From assembly GCF_035222485.1 (NCBI RefSeq), contig NC_085920.1, positions 4,278,001-4,342,000 on the forward strand: DNA of 64,000 bases, given 5' to 3'. Source of the DNA: Podospora pseudoanserina (Eukaryota; Ascomycota; Sordariomycetes; Sordariales; Podosporaceae). A model generated the notes under the pieces. The model was not told the DNA's origin. It saw only the letters and a list, made by a program, of their open reading frames with translations, and did not search any database. The translations under genes were made by a program, and so were the position numbers. This document shows, piece after piece, positions 22,363-34,155 of this stretch. How positions within the stretch are numbered: position 1 is the first letter of the stretch; each line of letters begins with the position of its first letter.

Positions 22363-24349
22363 CTAAGCAGGCGCAGTGAAGGCAGCAGGCGGCAAATTGG
22401 CCCGTTGCTCCTCAAAAGACTGGAGAGCAAGATCAAAGTTCCAATTGGCTGTGCCGGATAGACAAAGCTCCGAATACTGGGCGTTCATGCCGGTGCGCCT
22501 CGCCAGCTCTTGGATAAGCTGGACCCTGGTGGCATCGTCGATGACAGGCACCGCAGCCACGACCGGAGCGACGGGAGCAATAGGCGCAGCGGGAGCACCG
22601 GTGGTTACTGGAACAGGAGCGGCTCCGGCAGCCCGCGGCGTCCATTTGTGAATAGTGAGCTGGTCACTGAGAACCCGATAGGGGTGAGGGGCGCCTGGTT
22701 TGCTGGGCCCGAGGATGAAAGAGCGGGAAAAGGTACGAGTGCCATAAAGCTCCTCGGTCGTATCAGCTTCTTCAAATTGCCCGTGGACGTTAATCATCAA
22801 GCCCATCGCGAAGCCGTGTCCCGAGGGGTCCGCCAAGTGGGGGAACGTATGGCAGTCGATAATCCACAGTTCGGGCTGGTCCAGAGTGGCATGACGAGTG
22901 GCCGGCAGCGACTTCCACATCTCTGCAATGAGCGAGGCGCCGGTGAAGAGACGCTGGACGACTGCTGGGTTTCGGCTCCCTCCAAGCTTTTGAATGTTTC
23001 GGGAGTATTTCATGTAGGGTTTCCACTCAACGTCACGGCCGGGTTCAGGTGTGGCAGAGAGCGAGGCCACGGACTCGACATCGTAAAATTGCGCAGCCAA
23101 GGCCGGTCGGTCGTGGTCGTAAAGCTGGAAGAAGGACCGCAGAAAGATGCTGGCAACGTTGTTCTCGCCGTCGCGGAGATTAGAGGGCAGCTGGGCCAAC
23201 GGCTGTGGAGTCATCGCCCTCAAGGCCTCAGCAGCCTCCTGCGGACTCCGGACAATGTTTCCATCCAGGATTTGCAGGCAAGGGAACCATTGGGTGATCT
23301 GCACGGCGTAATCGGCAACGCCGGTGACGGGGTTTCCGACCAGGTAAAGCTCTTCTAGATAACGGAACTCCTGCTTCCATTTGGCAATCGAAGAGAAGGT
23401 CGCGAGCCGATTGTTGCTTAGGTCGAGCCGACGCAAGTGTGGCAGCGAATAGGCTAGTGTAAACACCTGGTCGATGTCCGAGATCTCGTTACGAGCAAGG
23501 GAAACTGAGTGGATGCCTTGCCTTTTCTCCTCAGCGGTCTTGAATTGCTCGCCAGCGACATGAATGATGGCCCTGAACGACTTTTCAGCCAGTGATTGGG
23601 AACCGACTGCGCCGAGATTTCCAAGGATGTCGTCTGTTCCGAGCGCTGACAGATCAAGAAGTTTCTGCTCAGTATTGTATCGCTTCGCCAACAACGCAAG
23701 AAGCTTCTGTCGGGTGTCTGCAGCGTCTTTTGAGAACTTGGTGCCAGTAGGGAATGGCTCAGTGGTTTCCTCGATGGTGATGGGAGCACCGGCGTACTGG
23801 TACCCATTGAGGTGCATAATGCTAGACACGTCGTCCTTGTTGGCTTTGACCCAGACGTAGTCGCCATCTAGCACACCCTGGTGTATGTTAATATATGATT
23901 AAATTCAAGAAGGAAAAAACAGGACAACATACTCTTCCCAAGACGATCTTCTTATCCTTATCAGCCTTGCGCTCAATGAATTGGAGAAGTCCCTTGACAC
24001 CGCCATCGGAATTCGACGCGGCCTTGCTATTCTTGACACCCAGGATCTTGAGGGTGGTTTTGGCGTGCTTGGATCCACCTTCGCCAATGTAGTTCTTGAG
24101 GTTCTGAGCTAGACGCGAAGATGTTCTAGAACCACTCGTAGGCGCTCCTCTCGCAGCTCCTCTGCCGCGAGTTCCCCTGCCGGACGGTCCAGTTGGTGGA
24201 TTGGAACTTGAGATCGGCGCGCCCATGGAAACATCTCCATCACGATCGGTTCTGGTGGCAGCTCGATGTTTAGCGACTCCGCCACGGGAAGCTCGAGCTG
24301 TTGGCTTGCGATTATTGCTGCCGCCGCGAGGACCAGTAGGAGGGGCCAT
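22363..24349 (-). CDS. MEX67: mRNA export factor Mex67 (NXF1/TAP family)
   Basis: Nuclear mRNA export receptor that pairs with Mtr2 and carries mRNPs through the nuclear pore. Two exons, 23933..24349 and 22363..23877, give 643 residues; the intron has a GTATGT donor and CAG acceptor, phase 0. Residues 1-85 are Gly/Arg/Ser-rich (SGRGTRGRGAARGAP). An RNP-like domain spans the junction (KKIVLGR / GVLDGDYVWVKANKDD). Leucine-rich repeats follow (SLPHLRRLDLSNNRLATF; YLEELYLVGNPVTGVADY). The NTF2-like domain (Mtr2-binding) starts near NVASIFLRSFFQLYDHDRPA. An Ala/Val/Pro linker leads to the UBA-like TAP-C domain (RVQLIQELARRTGMNAQYSE ... NWNFDLALQSFEEQ) that binds FG nucleoporins. The start at 24349 is chosen because the frame upstream lacks a credible leader. 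Divergent from MPH1. Confidence 0.93.
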
Positions 24350-25284
24350 CGTGATTGAGATCGGAAGTTGCTTGAGAGTCGCGGAACTGATCTGCAACAG
24401 ACACGAGTTTGGTCGTTTGCACAACCCTGTGAGATAAAGTCGCTCGAAAGGAGAGCCAGAGGCGGAATCTGTGGCTCAGGTTTTTGCGCCGAAGTTGAGA
24501 GTTGTGCGAAAGAGGAAGCGGGGCACTGGTGGTAGGTACCGGTAGGTATCGCTTCGATAAGGCTTCGGTCGACTGACTCGACTCTCGCTGGCTGACAGTG
24601 GAATGGCTGGGAGTCGCCACAAGCGCGAAAAAAACACCTGCTAGGTGAGTGAATGTAGTAAGGTTGGCCGAATGTTGGCTCGGCTAACAAAGTGAGTAGA
24701 GAACCAATATCTCAATTTTGGTGGTGCTGGTTGCGTCACAAAGAGAAGTAGGTGTTTTTGTGGTTGTTGTGGAGCTGGAACAAAAAGATGGATCGACTTT
24801 CAGTTGGCTGTGACCGCATACCTGCCACAAACCTTGCACCAAGTGGGGTTCTGCCTGGGCCAAGGGCCCACCGTTCCTGGATAGTCAACCAATCGTAGCT
24901 TTTGCCGATGCTCCCGTGCTGGGTGGCTTGGCAAGTTTGCTCACCCATTGACACGTGATCTGGTGTATCGTCGCGTCTTGAGTATGAACAATAGATCGCG
25001 TCTTCTTTGGAGACGATGCACGTCACTTCCAGGCCAGACAGGACCTTCAAGATGACATAAGAAACAAAACGGCAGACATTCCAAGCAATTCGGACACTCG
25101 TAATGACAGCAATGGTCGGTTGGTTACCCTTCGATAGATCACCACACCTTCCACAGGTCAATCACACCTCCCATAGGTCAATCGCAGACGGTCATTTGGC
25201 ATTTCACGCACGCCTCAATTCACCCACCTCAGCTCACCCAACTCAATCCCTTTTTCTGAATACTTTTTGTAGCGATATAGCGCA
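24350..25284. other. bidirectional promoter region, MEX67 / MPH1
   Basis: 935 bases between divergently transcribed MEX67 and MPH1. Overlapping short frames only. I could not find a confident TATA box, as expected for housekeeping genes. Confidence 0.5.
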
Positions 25285-28200
25285 ATGGATGATGAGTTTG
25301 ACGAGACCTTTGTTTTTGATGACGACTTGATCGCACTCACTCAGGTCGCCGAAGCCGAAGCGGCGGCGGCAGCAAATTCCACTGCTCACAGGCCTCAAGA
25401 GTCTGCTGTCAGAACGCCAGGAACTCCTCCTTCAGTACCTGCAGCAGCCCGGGTAAATACGGCAGCTGCAATCTCGGAATTCGACGATTTGCCATCAGAT
25501 TCATTCGACAGTTCCCCACAGCCACCAAACAACCAGAAGCGGCCGAGTCAAGTGCCACCTCCAAGAGCTACTCCGATATCCCAAGGACAAGGACAAGGCT
25601 TCCGGCAAACAACACTCTGGGGAGGCACTGCGCGGCAGGGCAGCATTCGGCCATTACAGGTGACTAATAGTCGCCCATTCCGCGCTGACCTGCCCCCAGA
25701 GATACCCACTCATCATGAACTCAATGACTGTGAGCTTTCAACATGGGTCTATCCGTTGAACTTGGGCCCAATTCGAGACTACCAGTTTACCATTGTCAAC
25801 AGTGCTCTGTTCAACAACACACTTGTGGCTCTGCCCACCGGTCTGGGTAAAACTTTCATCGCCGCCACGGTTATGCTCAATTTCTATCGATGGACCAAAC
25901 GAGGGAAAATCGTATTCGTCGCACCCACCAAACCCTTGGCATCCCAGCAGGTCAAGGCTTGTCTCGACGTTGCGGGCATCCCACGGTCCGAGGCAACACT
26001 CCTAACAGGAGAGACGGCTCCGGCTTTACGTGAGGCTGAATGGGAGACCAAGCGGCTATTTTTTATGACGCCGCAAACACTTCAAAATGATTTGTCTAAA
26101 GGCTACGCAGATCCAAAGTCGGTTGTTCTTCTGGTAGTCGATGAAGCCCATCGAGCCACAGGCGACTACGCCTACGTGAAAGTAATAGAATTCCTCCGCC
26201 GATTCTCACAGAGTTTCAGGGTTCTTGCACTTACGGCAACTCCCGGATCCTCCGTGGAAGGCGTCCAAAATGTCATTGATAATCTCGGTATCTCCCACAT
26301 CGAAATCAGAACAGAAGAGTCTTTGGATATTCGACAATACGTTCACTCGAGAGACACCAACACGATTACACTCGACCCATCCGACGAGATGATGGAAGTG
26401 AGAGGCCTCTTTTCCAAAGCCCTCCAGCCTCTGGTCGACAAGTTGAGCGCCCAAAATATTTACTTTGGAAGGGATCCCATGAGTCTGACTACCTATGGCC
26501 TGATGAAATCGAGAAGCGACTGGCTTGCCGGAGCTGGCAGACACGCAAACCAGGGATTAAAGTTTGCCATGTTCGCCGTGTTCAGCATTCTTCAGAGCCT
26601 GGCGCACTCGATAAAGTTGTTAAATTTCCACGGGATCAAGCCATTTTATCACAACCTGTTGGATTTTCGCAATTCGGAGGAGGAAAAGGGGGGAAAGGGT
26701 TCCAGCATGAGGCGGCAGGTCATCAATGACGAAAGCTTCAAAAAGATGATGACCATGATCGAGAAATGGATGAAATTGGACGGCTTCAGTGGGCATCCCA
26801 AGCTGGATTGTCTCTGCGAGACTCTTGTGCATCACTTTATGAATGCCGGGGAAGGGTCCAGCACAAGAGTCATCGTCTTCAGCGAGTATCGAGACAGCGC
26901 CGAGGAGATTGTGCGAGTTTTAAACAGCAAGCCTTTGATCAGCGCCACAGTCTTTGTGGGTCAAGCAGATTCCAAGAGAAGTGAAGGTATGAAGCAAAAG
27001 CAGCAGATTGAAACGATTGAGAAGTTCAAGAACGGCCAGTACAATGTTCTCATCGCCACATCCATCGGCGAAGAAGGTCTCGACATTGGCCAAGTTGATC
27101 TTATCGTCTGTTATGACGCGTCATCCTCTCCGATCCGCATGTTGCAGCGAATGGGACGCACGGGGAGAAAGAGAGCAGGCAAAATTGTGCTTCTCTTGAT
27201 GAAGGGAAAGGAACAGGAGAAGTTTTTGGAGGCGAAGGACAACTACGCAAGAATGCAGCAGCTCATCTGTGATGGCGATAGTTTCAACTTCCGGCATGAC
27301 CTATCTACGCGAATTATCCCAAGAGATATAAAGCCAGAAGTTGATAAGCGCATGGTGGAGATACCGATTGAGAACACACAGGATCCCTCCCTGCCTGAGC
27401 CTAAAAAAGCAAGAGCCCGGAAGAAAGCATCGAAGAAAAAGTTCAACATGCCCGATGGTGTAGAGACTGGGTTCGTCAAGGCATCCGATTTCTTTGGGAA
27501 AGCAGCTGCCAAAAAAACAGCACCACCCAAACCGGTCGAGCCGCAGGAGACTGACGAGATCGCGGAACCACCTCCTCTTGGAAAGGTCGTTTTGAGCAAA
27601 GCGCAGATCGAGGAATTGGACAGACGGTATCGGAGTCTGCCAGGAAACGCAAATGCCGAGGTTGGGCCTATCGATTTTGGTGCTCATTCTCAGAGGTTCC
27701 TGCGGCCGATATCCCTTGTGGGACATGGCAAGAAGACAAAACGATTTGTCAAGCTGATGAAAAAGTTGGGAGACAGCCAGGACCCCTTCGAAAAGTTCAC
27801 AGCACCATATGGAGATACTGACATGTCTAACTGGGGGGATCTTCCAGTCCCCATCTTTGCGTCAGATACGGACGCTTCTGAAGAAGAAGACTCAGCTGGA
27901 ACAGGGACGGGTGGCAACCGAGGCAAAAAGTGCAAAGTGCTTGCGGCAAGGCCTGATGAGGAAAGCGAAGAGGAAGATGGGGACGGATTGGAGGCTGCTT
28001 CACCTCCAGCTCGGAAGAGGAGTGCTGGAGGCAAGAAGGCAGCAAAGAGGAAAGGCCGGGTGGCGCGGAAACTGGACGAAATAGGGGATGACTGTATGCG
28101 GACGAGTGATATGGAGATTACGGATGGGTCAGACGATGGTGCCGACCTAGAAGATTTTGTCGTCGACGATGATGCGGACCTGTTCGGCTCGAGTGCCAAT

Positions 28201-28482
28201 CAAAAGTCAACAAAGTCGAGGACACCTGGCTCTGCAAAGAAGCAGCCGTCAGCAGAAGAAAAACCTTTCTTCGAACCCATGGATTTTACTGCGACGCAGG
28301 ATTCAGATGAGGAGATGCCGGATATCACGGAGCTGCTGAAGTCGTCGGTGAAGAAAACGAAATACAGCATGGCGGCGACAGCTTTTGGCACAGAGGGTAA
28401 GGAGGATCTGTCGCCGGAGCCGACGACGCCACGGAAGAAGAAAAGGCGGATCCTTGTTGCTGACAGTGATGATGATGAGTGA
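25285..28482 (+). CDS. mph1: ATP-dependent 3'-5' DNA helicase Mph1 (FANCM)
   Basis: Superfamily 2 helicase of the FANCM/Hef/Mph1 family; acts at stalled replication forks and dissociates D-loops. Single exon, 1065 residues. The acidic N-terminus starts [14 protein letters not shown]. Helicase motifs: motif Q/I region ([20 protein letters not shown] then GLGKT, Walker A, about residue 190), motif II DEAH ([15 protein letters not shown], ~287), motif III LTATPG, the family-specific insert between the RecA lobes, motif [16 protein letters not shown], motif [18 protein letters not shown] and motif [15 protein letters not shown] (~620). The C-terminal ~400 residues are disordered and charged, with runs such as [13 protein letters not shown] and the terminal acidic LVADSDDDE. 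The length fits other fungal Mph1 proteins. No introns needed. Confidence 0.95.
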   Translation: MDDEFDETFVFDDDLIALTQVAEAEAAAAANSTAHRPQESAVRTPGTPPSVPAAARVNTAAAISEFDDLPSDSFDSSPQPPNNQKRPSQVPPPRATPISQGQGQGFRQTTLWGGTARQGSIRPLQVTNSRPFRADLPPEIPTHHELNDCELSTWVYPLNLGPIRDYQFTIVNSALFNNTLVALPTGLGKTFIAATVMLNFYRWTKRGKIVFVAPTKPLASQQVKACLDVAGIPRSEATLLTGETAPALREAEWETKRLFFMTPQTLQNDLSKGYADPKSVVLLVVDEAHRATGDYAYVKVIEFLRRFSQSFRVLALTATPGSSVEGVQNVIDNLGISHIEIRTEESLDIRQYVHSRDTNTITLDPSDEMMEVRGLFSKALQPLVDKLSAQNIYFGRDPMSLTTYGLMKSRSDWLAGAGRHANQGLKFAMFAVFSILQSLAHSIKLLNFHGIKPFYHNLLDFRNSEEEKGGKGSSMRRQVINDESFKKMMTMIEKWMKLDGFSGHPKLDCLCETLVHHFMNAGEGSSTRVIVFSEYRDSAEEIVRVLNSKPLISATVFVGQADSKRSEGMKQKQQIETIEKFKNGQYNVLIATSIGEEGLDIGQVDLIVCYDASSSPIRMLQRMGRTGRKRAGKIVLLLMKGKEQEKFLEAKDNYARMQQLICDGDSFNFRHDLSTRIIPRDIKPEVDKRMVEIPIENTQDPSLPEPKKARARKKASKKKFNMPDGVETGFVKASDFFGKAAAKKTAPPKPVEPQETDEIAEPPPLGKVVLSKAQIEELDRRYRSLPGNANAEVGPIDFGAHSQRFLRPISLVGHGKKTKRFVKLMKKLGDSQDPFEKFTAPYGDTDMSNWGDLPVPIFASDTDASEEEDSAGTGTGGNRGKKCKVLAARPDEESEEEDGDGLEAASPPARKRSAGGKKAAKRKGRVARKLDEIGDDCMRTSDMEITDGSDDGADLEDFVVDDDADLFGSSANQKSTKSRTPGSAKKQPSAEEKPFFEPMDFTATQDSDEEMPDITELLKSSVKKTKYSMAATAFGTEGKEDLSPEPTTPRKKKRRILVADSDDDE

Positions 28483-28707
28483 GCCTCTCGATGGTTGGAT
28501 GGGGTGGCATTTTTACAAGTATATGAAGCATTGGATTACAGACATGTGAAGAAAACTGAAATTAGAGCAAATTCCCAAAATATGTTTTTTTGGATTATAT
28601 GATCTTCAATATAACCATCCCGGAGCAACTTGTGTTTACCTATGTCACTACTATCTCGTGAACCCTTTTCCCCCTCTATCGTACAACAATAAGGTATACC
28701 TCACCCA

Positions 28708-29719
28708 TCAAACACAAACCAGTCTCCTTGCGGTGTTCAACACAGGAGGAGGGAAATACCTCTCCTTGCAAGGCCTGTATCTCCCCGGGACAAGAGAAAC
28801 CTCCCTCCCACCTACAATCCTGATCTCCCCCCATTGGCCTCCCCCTGCACGGTTCAACCGCCGCCTCTTGACCTCGATGTCGCCTAACCTTTCAGCGATG
28901 GCAAAGAGATCGTAACCTTCCTTTCCTACATCGAATAATTCCCTCTGGCTCTTGACGAAATTCTCCAGCACCCACCTCTGGCTTTTGGTCAGAGAGGAGG
29001 AGGAGGAGGTGTGTTTGTGGATGCCGTGCCAGGTCATCTTGTTGAGCTGGGCTGCCAGTCAGGGGTTTTTGGCTGGAAGATCGAGGCGGACTTTGTGGTG
29101 TTTAGTTAGGAGGTTGAGGAGGAGGGCTTGGTCGGGGGTTGTTTGGGGGAGGAGGAGGAAGGTTTTGAGTTGGGAGAGGGGGGAGAGGGCTGTGGGGGAG
29201 GTGTAGTGGGTGTAATTGGGGTGGGAGGTGGTGCAGGTTTTGGACTTGGAGGGGGTTGGGGATCGTCTGGGGTGGTGGTAGACTAGCTTTGGGGTGGAGC
29301 GGATTGCTGTTGTGGCGGTGGTTGTGGGTTGCTGAGATACACCGCGGTAGGATGGGGTGTTGTCTGCCACGGGGTTGGGGCGAGAGAGGGAGTGGGTTGT
29401 GATCTCACTGTGGTGGTTCGTGCCTGATTGCTTTTGGACGGAGCTGCTTGGGTTACTCTTGCGAGTGTTGACAGCAGGTGTTATTGACTTTTTGGCCTGT
29501 TTCAAAGCGTCAGTCTTTGCTGCCTCCAGTTTCTCTAGAATATCAGTGTTACCGTGAAGGTATGAAAACTGTTTCGAAATAGAAATGGGGAGTATGGCAA
29601 GAGTAAGTGGACCTACCGTACGTATTTATTGAGCCTCTCTCTGGCAGTTGTTGTTTGGCAGTCGACTTGTCGTCTTTACCTGACGCCCAGCGTCTCAGAC
29701 TCAAGAAGGTGAATGCCAT
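28708..29719 (-). CDS. unrecognised protein gene with in-frame TGA
   Basis: I do not recognise this protein. Exon 1 is 29617..29719 (MAFTFLSLRRWASG...), a GTAGGT-CTAG intron follows, and exon 2 starts at 29534 and runs in frame to a TGA at 29059..29061, giving 192 residues. The same frame then stays open for another 116 codons to 28708. That extension looks protein-coding: KSQRWVLENFVKSQRELFD and FAIAERLGDIEVKRRRLN are amphipathic and well balanced. I see no donor site that would remove the TGA by splicing. Either the gene ends at 29059 and the rest is chance, or the TGA is a nonsense change (TGG to TGA), an assembly error, or is read through. The first 20 residues, basic with no acidic residues, could be a mitochondrial presequence. 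The middle is Ser/Thr/Pro-rich. Confidence 0.5.
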
Positions 29720-30363
29720 TGTTGTCCAGGGCCGGTGTGTGTGATATTCCGAGCCAATCAACAACCTACTCAAAAGAAATCCAACAAATCCTTCTGCCAA
29801 AAAAACAACCGAAACAGGACAGCCGTCAAGACAGAATCTAAGTTTTGGTGTTCAATGGGTGAATATTGGTAGAGGTTCTTCCACAACCAACTCATGAGGG
29901 GCCAACTTCTTAAATACGACATTTTAATCGAGCAGCTCGATGTCAGAACAATGCATTGCTGCGAATGACAAAACAATGGACAAAGAAAACTAGCCAAATT
30001 TATTGTCATTAATGGTCCTGCCAACCGCCCGGCAACAACAACTCATCCATTGTCGAAGCATTCAAGCTATGCACCTCAGATACCGTTCCAATGAGATTTC
30101 AATATGTCTAAGTGGGTGTGTATTTGTACAAAAGTTTCAGCTGCTGAATGGCCCTGCAGAGATATGTTGATATGGTTATTGTAGGATAAGGGTCATGATG
30201 AACATAGTGCTAAACCACATCAAAGACAACAGTGTGTCCTAAGCTAAACAGTGAAAATCTATAAATATTTCTGCTGCGAACTACCGATTTGGACAACAGT
30301 ATTGTAGAACTCTTTCTTTATCTGAAAACCTCAATCATAGTTTTCCACAGTAGACCTCCAAAG
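29720..30363. other. intergenic, nothing recognised
   Basis: A/T-rich upstream flank of the unrecognised minus-strand gene. No frame of interest and no repeat. Confidence 0.45.
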
Positions 30364-30996
30364 ATGACCGGAAGAAAAATTGGGGCCACTGACGACACAT
30401 CACGCCCTGCTCAGGAAGAGTGTAGCTGTGGGCATCAATCTAGTACCTTAACTCAGGCGACAGAAACATCAGCAGCACTCCAACGGGAGATACCTGAGTC
30501 GGGTCCTGACTGTTCTGGGTCATGTCCAGACAAGCCACAGGAATCTACTCACGAGAAGGCGGCTTATCTCCCACACCCCCATAGACTTTGGCCTGCCCCC
30601 GAACACGGTTCAGTATCGATTGGAAACTTCCGGCTCGGTTAGACAGCAATCACGGCCTCGGCAGCTGCATCACCAAAATCAACATCAGCAGCAGCCTGAA
30701 GCAGCATCAGACGCAGCGTCCATGGTCAACTACACAACTGCGCCTTATTATCACATCACACATGAACAAAACAAGCCACAGAACCGGTAACCACCAAAGA
30801 GCTCCGGTTTATCCTACTATCATCAACACCTTAGGCATCACTCCTTCTCCCACTCCGAGACGTCTAACGAGCCAGCACCTCTAGGCTGTAGCCGAAACCA
30901 CTTGGTTGGCGTCGCCAGTGCTGTCAGATCTGGAGTGATATCCGGCTGCAATCTCCGGTATATCGTCAAATTGGGTAAAGTAGGGTAGGGTCGTAG
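30364..30996 (+). pseudogene. possible decayed or unresolved exons, Gln/His-rich
   Basis: A frame from ATG 30364 (MTGRKIGATDDTSRPAQEEC...) runs to a TAG near 30640. A second frame, overlapping from about 30570, reads coding-like text (FGLPPNTVQYRLETSGSVRQ, then a Gln/His-rich run and NYTTAPYYHITHEQNKPQNR). This second frame meets a TAA at 30789 that a 48-nt GTAACC...TTAG intron (30788-30835) would remove, continuing with HHSFSHSETSNEPAPLG to a stop near 30994. I could not connect the two frames by a good intron, so either exons are missed or the gene is frameshifted. No family is recognised. Confidence 0.25.
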
Positions 30997-33440
30997 TAAT
31001 GCTATCCTCGTGCTGGGTTGGGCATGCTCACATCTTCTTGGTGTTGCTCTCTGATCAAACAACACCATTAATAGCCACGCCTCCGGTGGCAGAGCCGCAT
31101 GGCAAAGGAGGCTCGAGGATGAATCCGGGGGCTGTTAGGAACTTGTGGGCAGTATGGGAGGGAGACCTTCCCCGGCACCTAGGCCATAAGCTTGTTGGAG
31201 GTGGTGATCAGGCCAGGCAACTTCATTAACTTCCTCCCAATGAAGATTTTGGTAGCTTGACAAATATCCCAATGAAGAAATATCTTGTCCCAGAACAGTG
31301 GATCGCGAGACGATGATCCTAGGTTGCATCCTTCCGAAGGGTGGTCGTGAATGTCATGGCCCCCCTTTTCACGCCACTTTCTCTCTTTTTCTGTTGCCTG
31401 ACCCCCACGGTCGTACTGTTTGCTCGTTATGAGAACTTTCAGAAACTAGACTAGAATAGATTTTTGCTACATATTGCAAGACAGCAATATGCCAGAGTCC
31501 TGCCACACCGAACAACAGCATTACCCCGTTTGCGGCTCTTCTTGAAATGTGAATTTGTTGGCGAGCGGGGAAAGGGAGAGAGAATATTTGCCTTGTCTTG
31601 CACAAGGCCTTTGCAGAACGGGCTCGCCACAGGTCGTCAAGTCGTTGACGGACGCGGCAGTCATACGAAGCACGACGAAAAAGAATACAGAAGCCTAAGC
31701 GGGAACAATATACTGCGGGGGAAGTTGCATCTACGTTGAGGCTCCCGTTTCTCTAGCATCCCATTGGTAGACCTGGGAGATGTTGAGTAATTAAGATGTT
31801 CGACTGTGTTTGTCGATGGGATGGTGTCTGTGCCATGCGACGTGGATGTTCCCCAATCGCCTCGCTTGGATGGATGGAGAGCTTGGGAGAAGGGGGATGG
31901 GAACGAGTGGGACGACGAGGGGGATGATGACGGGGCCACTGGCGGCTTTGGCATTGGCTCGTGCCGGCCATCCCCAGTAATCCCCAGACCGCTCCGTGGC
32001 CTGTGTCCCTGCCCAAAGCGAGCCAAGCATTTCTATCAGCCCTACAGGAACCTGAGCGGAGACGGTGGGAAGCGGGTTTGGAATCTGCTGCAGCACAGCA
32101 TCTGCATCTGTCCTTCTGGTGCCCTTCACGCCCTCTGGCCGACAGCTTCTGCGCACATCCGTAACATTCCCATCCAGCCCATGCTGTCCCGATATACTGA
32201 TGTAGCCATCTAATGCAATGTTTGTCAGTCATCCGGTCATCTGAGTCCCTGGTATGTTATCGAGAGGTTGGGGGCCGCATCTTCACGTTTGAGTGGGCGA
32301 TGGCTTGAGCCGCAATGCCGCATTCTGCTTCAGGTTTCTGGCTTTCTCGCCATGTTGCTTGCCGTCATTGGCTGCAAGGAACCTGCATCTGTGAGTCCTG
32401 GAGATTCAGATTGCGAGACGTTGCAGCCCACTGGTGGCTAAGCTGTGGGGTTCGGCAAGCTCGATGAACGGACCACCGCTTATTCGTGGTGGAGGTGTCC
32501 ACTTGTCTATGGTGATATCAGTTGGGTTCGTGAGGAGGTTGTGGAGCAGACGAGATTGCTGAGATAATGCTGTTTGATGAGAGATGGGCGAGGCAGACGT
32601 TTAGATCTCGAGCCGAACAGGTCACTGATGACAAGCGGCGGTTGAAAATGAAAGCTCTGCACGGCACAGCAACAGCTCATCTGCGACTCTGCAACTCTGC
32701 GACACCGCGAAAGCGACAAGCCACAGACATCAAAGGGCGGTTCCTGTGGCCCCTGAATGTTCCTGCGCATTGTCGCCCAGAACGCTGGGATGGCCTCTCC
32801 CGTTACCATACCCCTTTTGATTGCCCTCATGACAGCCAAAAAGACCCATCGGGTTTGCCTTGATGGTTTCTCTAAAGACGACGAAACGGTTGACGTGTTT
32901 ATTATGATTGAGTGAAAGGGACTTCGTCATGACCTGCGCGGCCGAGACTGATATCGAGGGGGGAAATTTGTCTGCCTCAGTGATGCGAGAGCGAGAGGGC
33001 CCAGAGTCGGGTATGTTAGCGTAAGACCTGTACAAATGTCGACTATTAGGGTTTGTTACAGCGAGGGTCCTGCGAGGGGAAGCGGTGTGTTAGCAAGACA
33101 TCTGTCCCGCACTAACAGCACCACGCCAAACGATACCAACTGGAACCGTGCAGCAGCTATCGTTACTGGGAGAGGGTGGCATTGGGGGCATTGGGAACGA
33201 GTGGTGGCATTGGATGCTTTTTCGGCGACACAATTGGAAAGGATTCAGGGCTGGCCAATCAGATAGGTCTGCTGCGCCCTGCCTTAGACCCACATCTTGC
33301 TAGGGACCCCAGTCGGCACAGCAGGCAGCAGCGTCCAAAAGGCTCCACGCATTTCTCATCATCCCTTCGGTCCCCAACGACAGTCCTCGTCCACGTCCTC
33401 AGAACCCACGCCCCTTCTCGCGACAAACCTCTCTTTCTTC

Positions 33441-33490
33441 CCCATCTCATTCCATCCCATCCCATCCATCCCATCCCATTTATCCCATCA
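33441..33490. repeat. CCCATC-rich short tandem repeat
   Basis: Imperfect repeats of CCCATC/TCCATCCCAT over about 50 bases in the putative leader of the downstream zinc-finger gene. No function is evident. Confidence 0.7.
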
Positions 33491-33822
33491 TCTGTTTTTA
33501 TCGGCAGAAAACCTCTGCCCCAGACAACCTCAGGCCACCATCCACCGTCAACGGGCCGCTCTCCTTGGCTTGCTGTGTGAGGCGTTGCTGAGCTAAGACC
33601 ATTACACCGGCCGCCCATTTACCACCGCGTCTGCCCACTCCCATCGCCCCTTTGTTATAGGACCCCGTTCCCCTTCGGCCGTCGTCTTCTTCTTACATAA
33701 CGCCCTTCCTTTGAACACCTTCCTGCGACCGACACATCCGCCGTCGTTGTGACGCCAGTCCTGGATCCATTGCGAGCTTGCTGTCCCTGGCGCCTCCTCC
33801 ACAACCTTGGTCATTCACACAG

Positions 33823-34043
33823 GTAAGGACCAAGAACCCCCTCCCCTTCCCTCTCATCTTCTTCCCTTCTCTATCTAGCTCCAGTCCACGTCGGTCTGGG
33901 CATCGTGACATCTGGGTGCAACTCGTCTGGGTATTGGCCAATCCCGCCCTCGAACACCAAGTCCTATCTGCAGAAAGTGCGCATGGTAGATCGCTGCATT
34001 CGGAATATCCTGCTTCTGTGACTCACATCCTCTCGTCTCTCAG
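33823..34043 (+). other. probable 5' UTR intron of C2H2 gene
   Basis: A good donor (CAG/GTAAGG at 33823) and an acceptor (CTCTCAG ending 34043) bracket 221 bases just upstream of the zinc-finger ATG at 34156. A TGACTCAC stretch could be the branch point. Removal would shorten the leader and drop short upstream frames. No transcript evidence. Confidence 0.4.
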
Positions 34044-34155
34044 CCTTACAATGGAATATATTGCATGATTGAAAACTGACAAGAGGGCCTGCCACAGTGC
34101 TCTATCTCGCGCTCTTTCAAAAGACCCGGGTTTTCACCCCGCATCTACCGCAGCC

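Larger units (their letters stand above)
30997..34155. other. long upstream region of C2H2 factor gene
   Basis: About 3.1 kb with many short frames on both strands that shadow each other; none has a domain or consistent splicing. Part of it, at least from about 33350, is likely the promoter and leader of the C2H2 zinc-finger gene, whose class often has long leaders. CCCATC-rich short repeats lie at 33441-33490. Confidence 0.45.

Noticed and set aside
22510-23358. 282-codon plus-strand frame
   Set aside because: Antisense shadow of MEX67; no domain of its own.
31661-32232. Overlapping 120-160-codon frames on both strands
   Set aside because: Four frames overlap the same bases and none shows a domain, splice continuity or typical composition.
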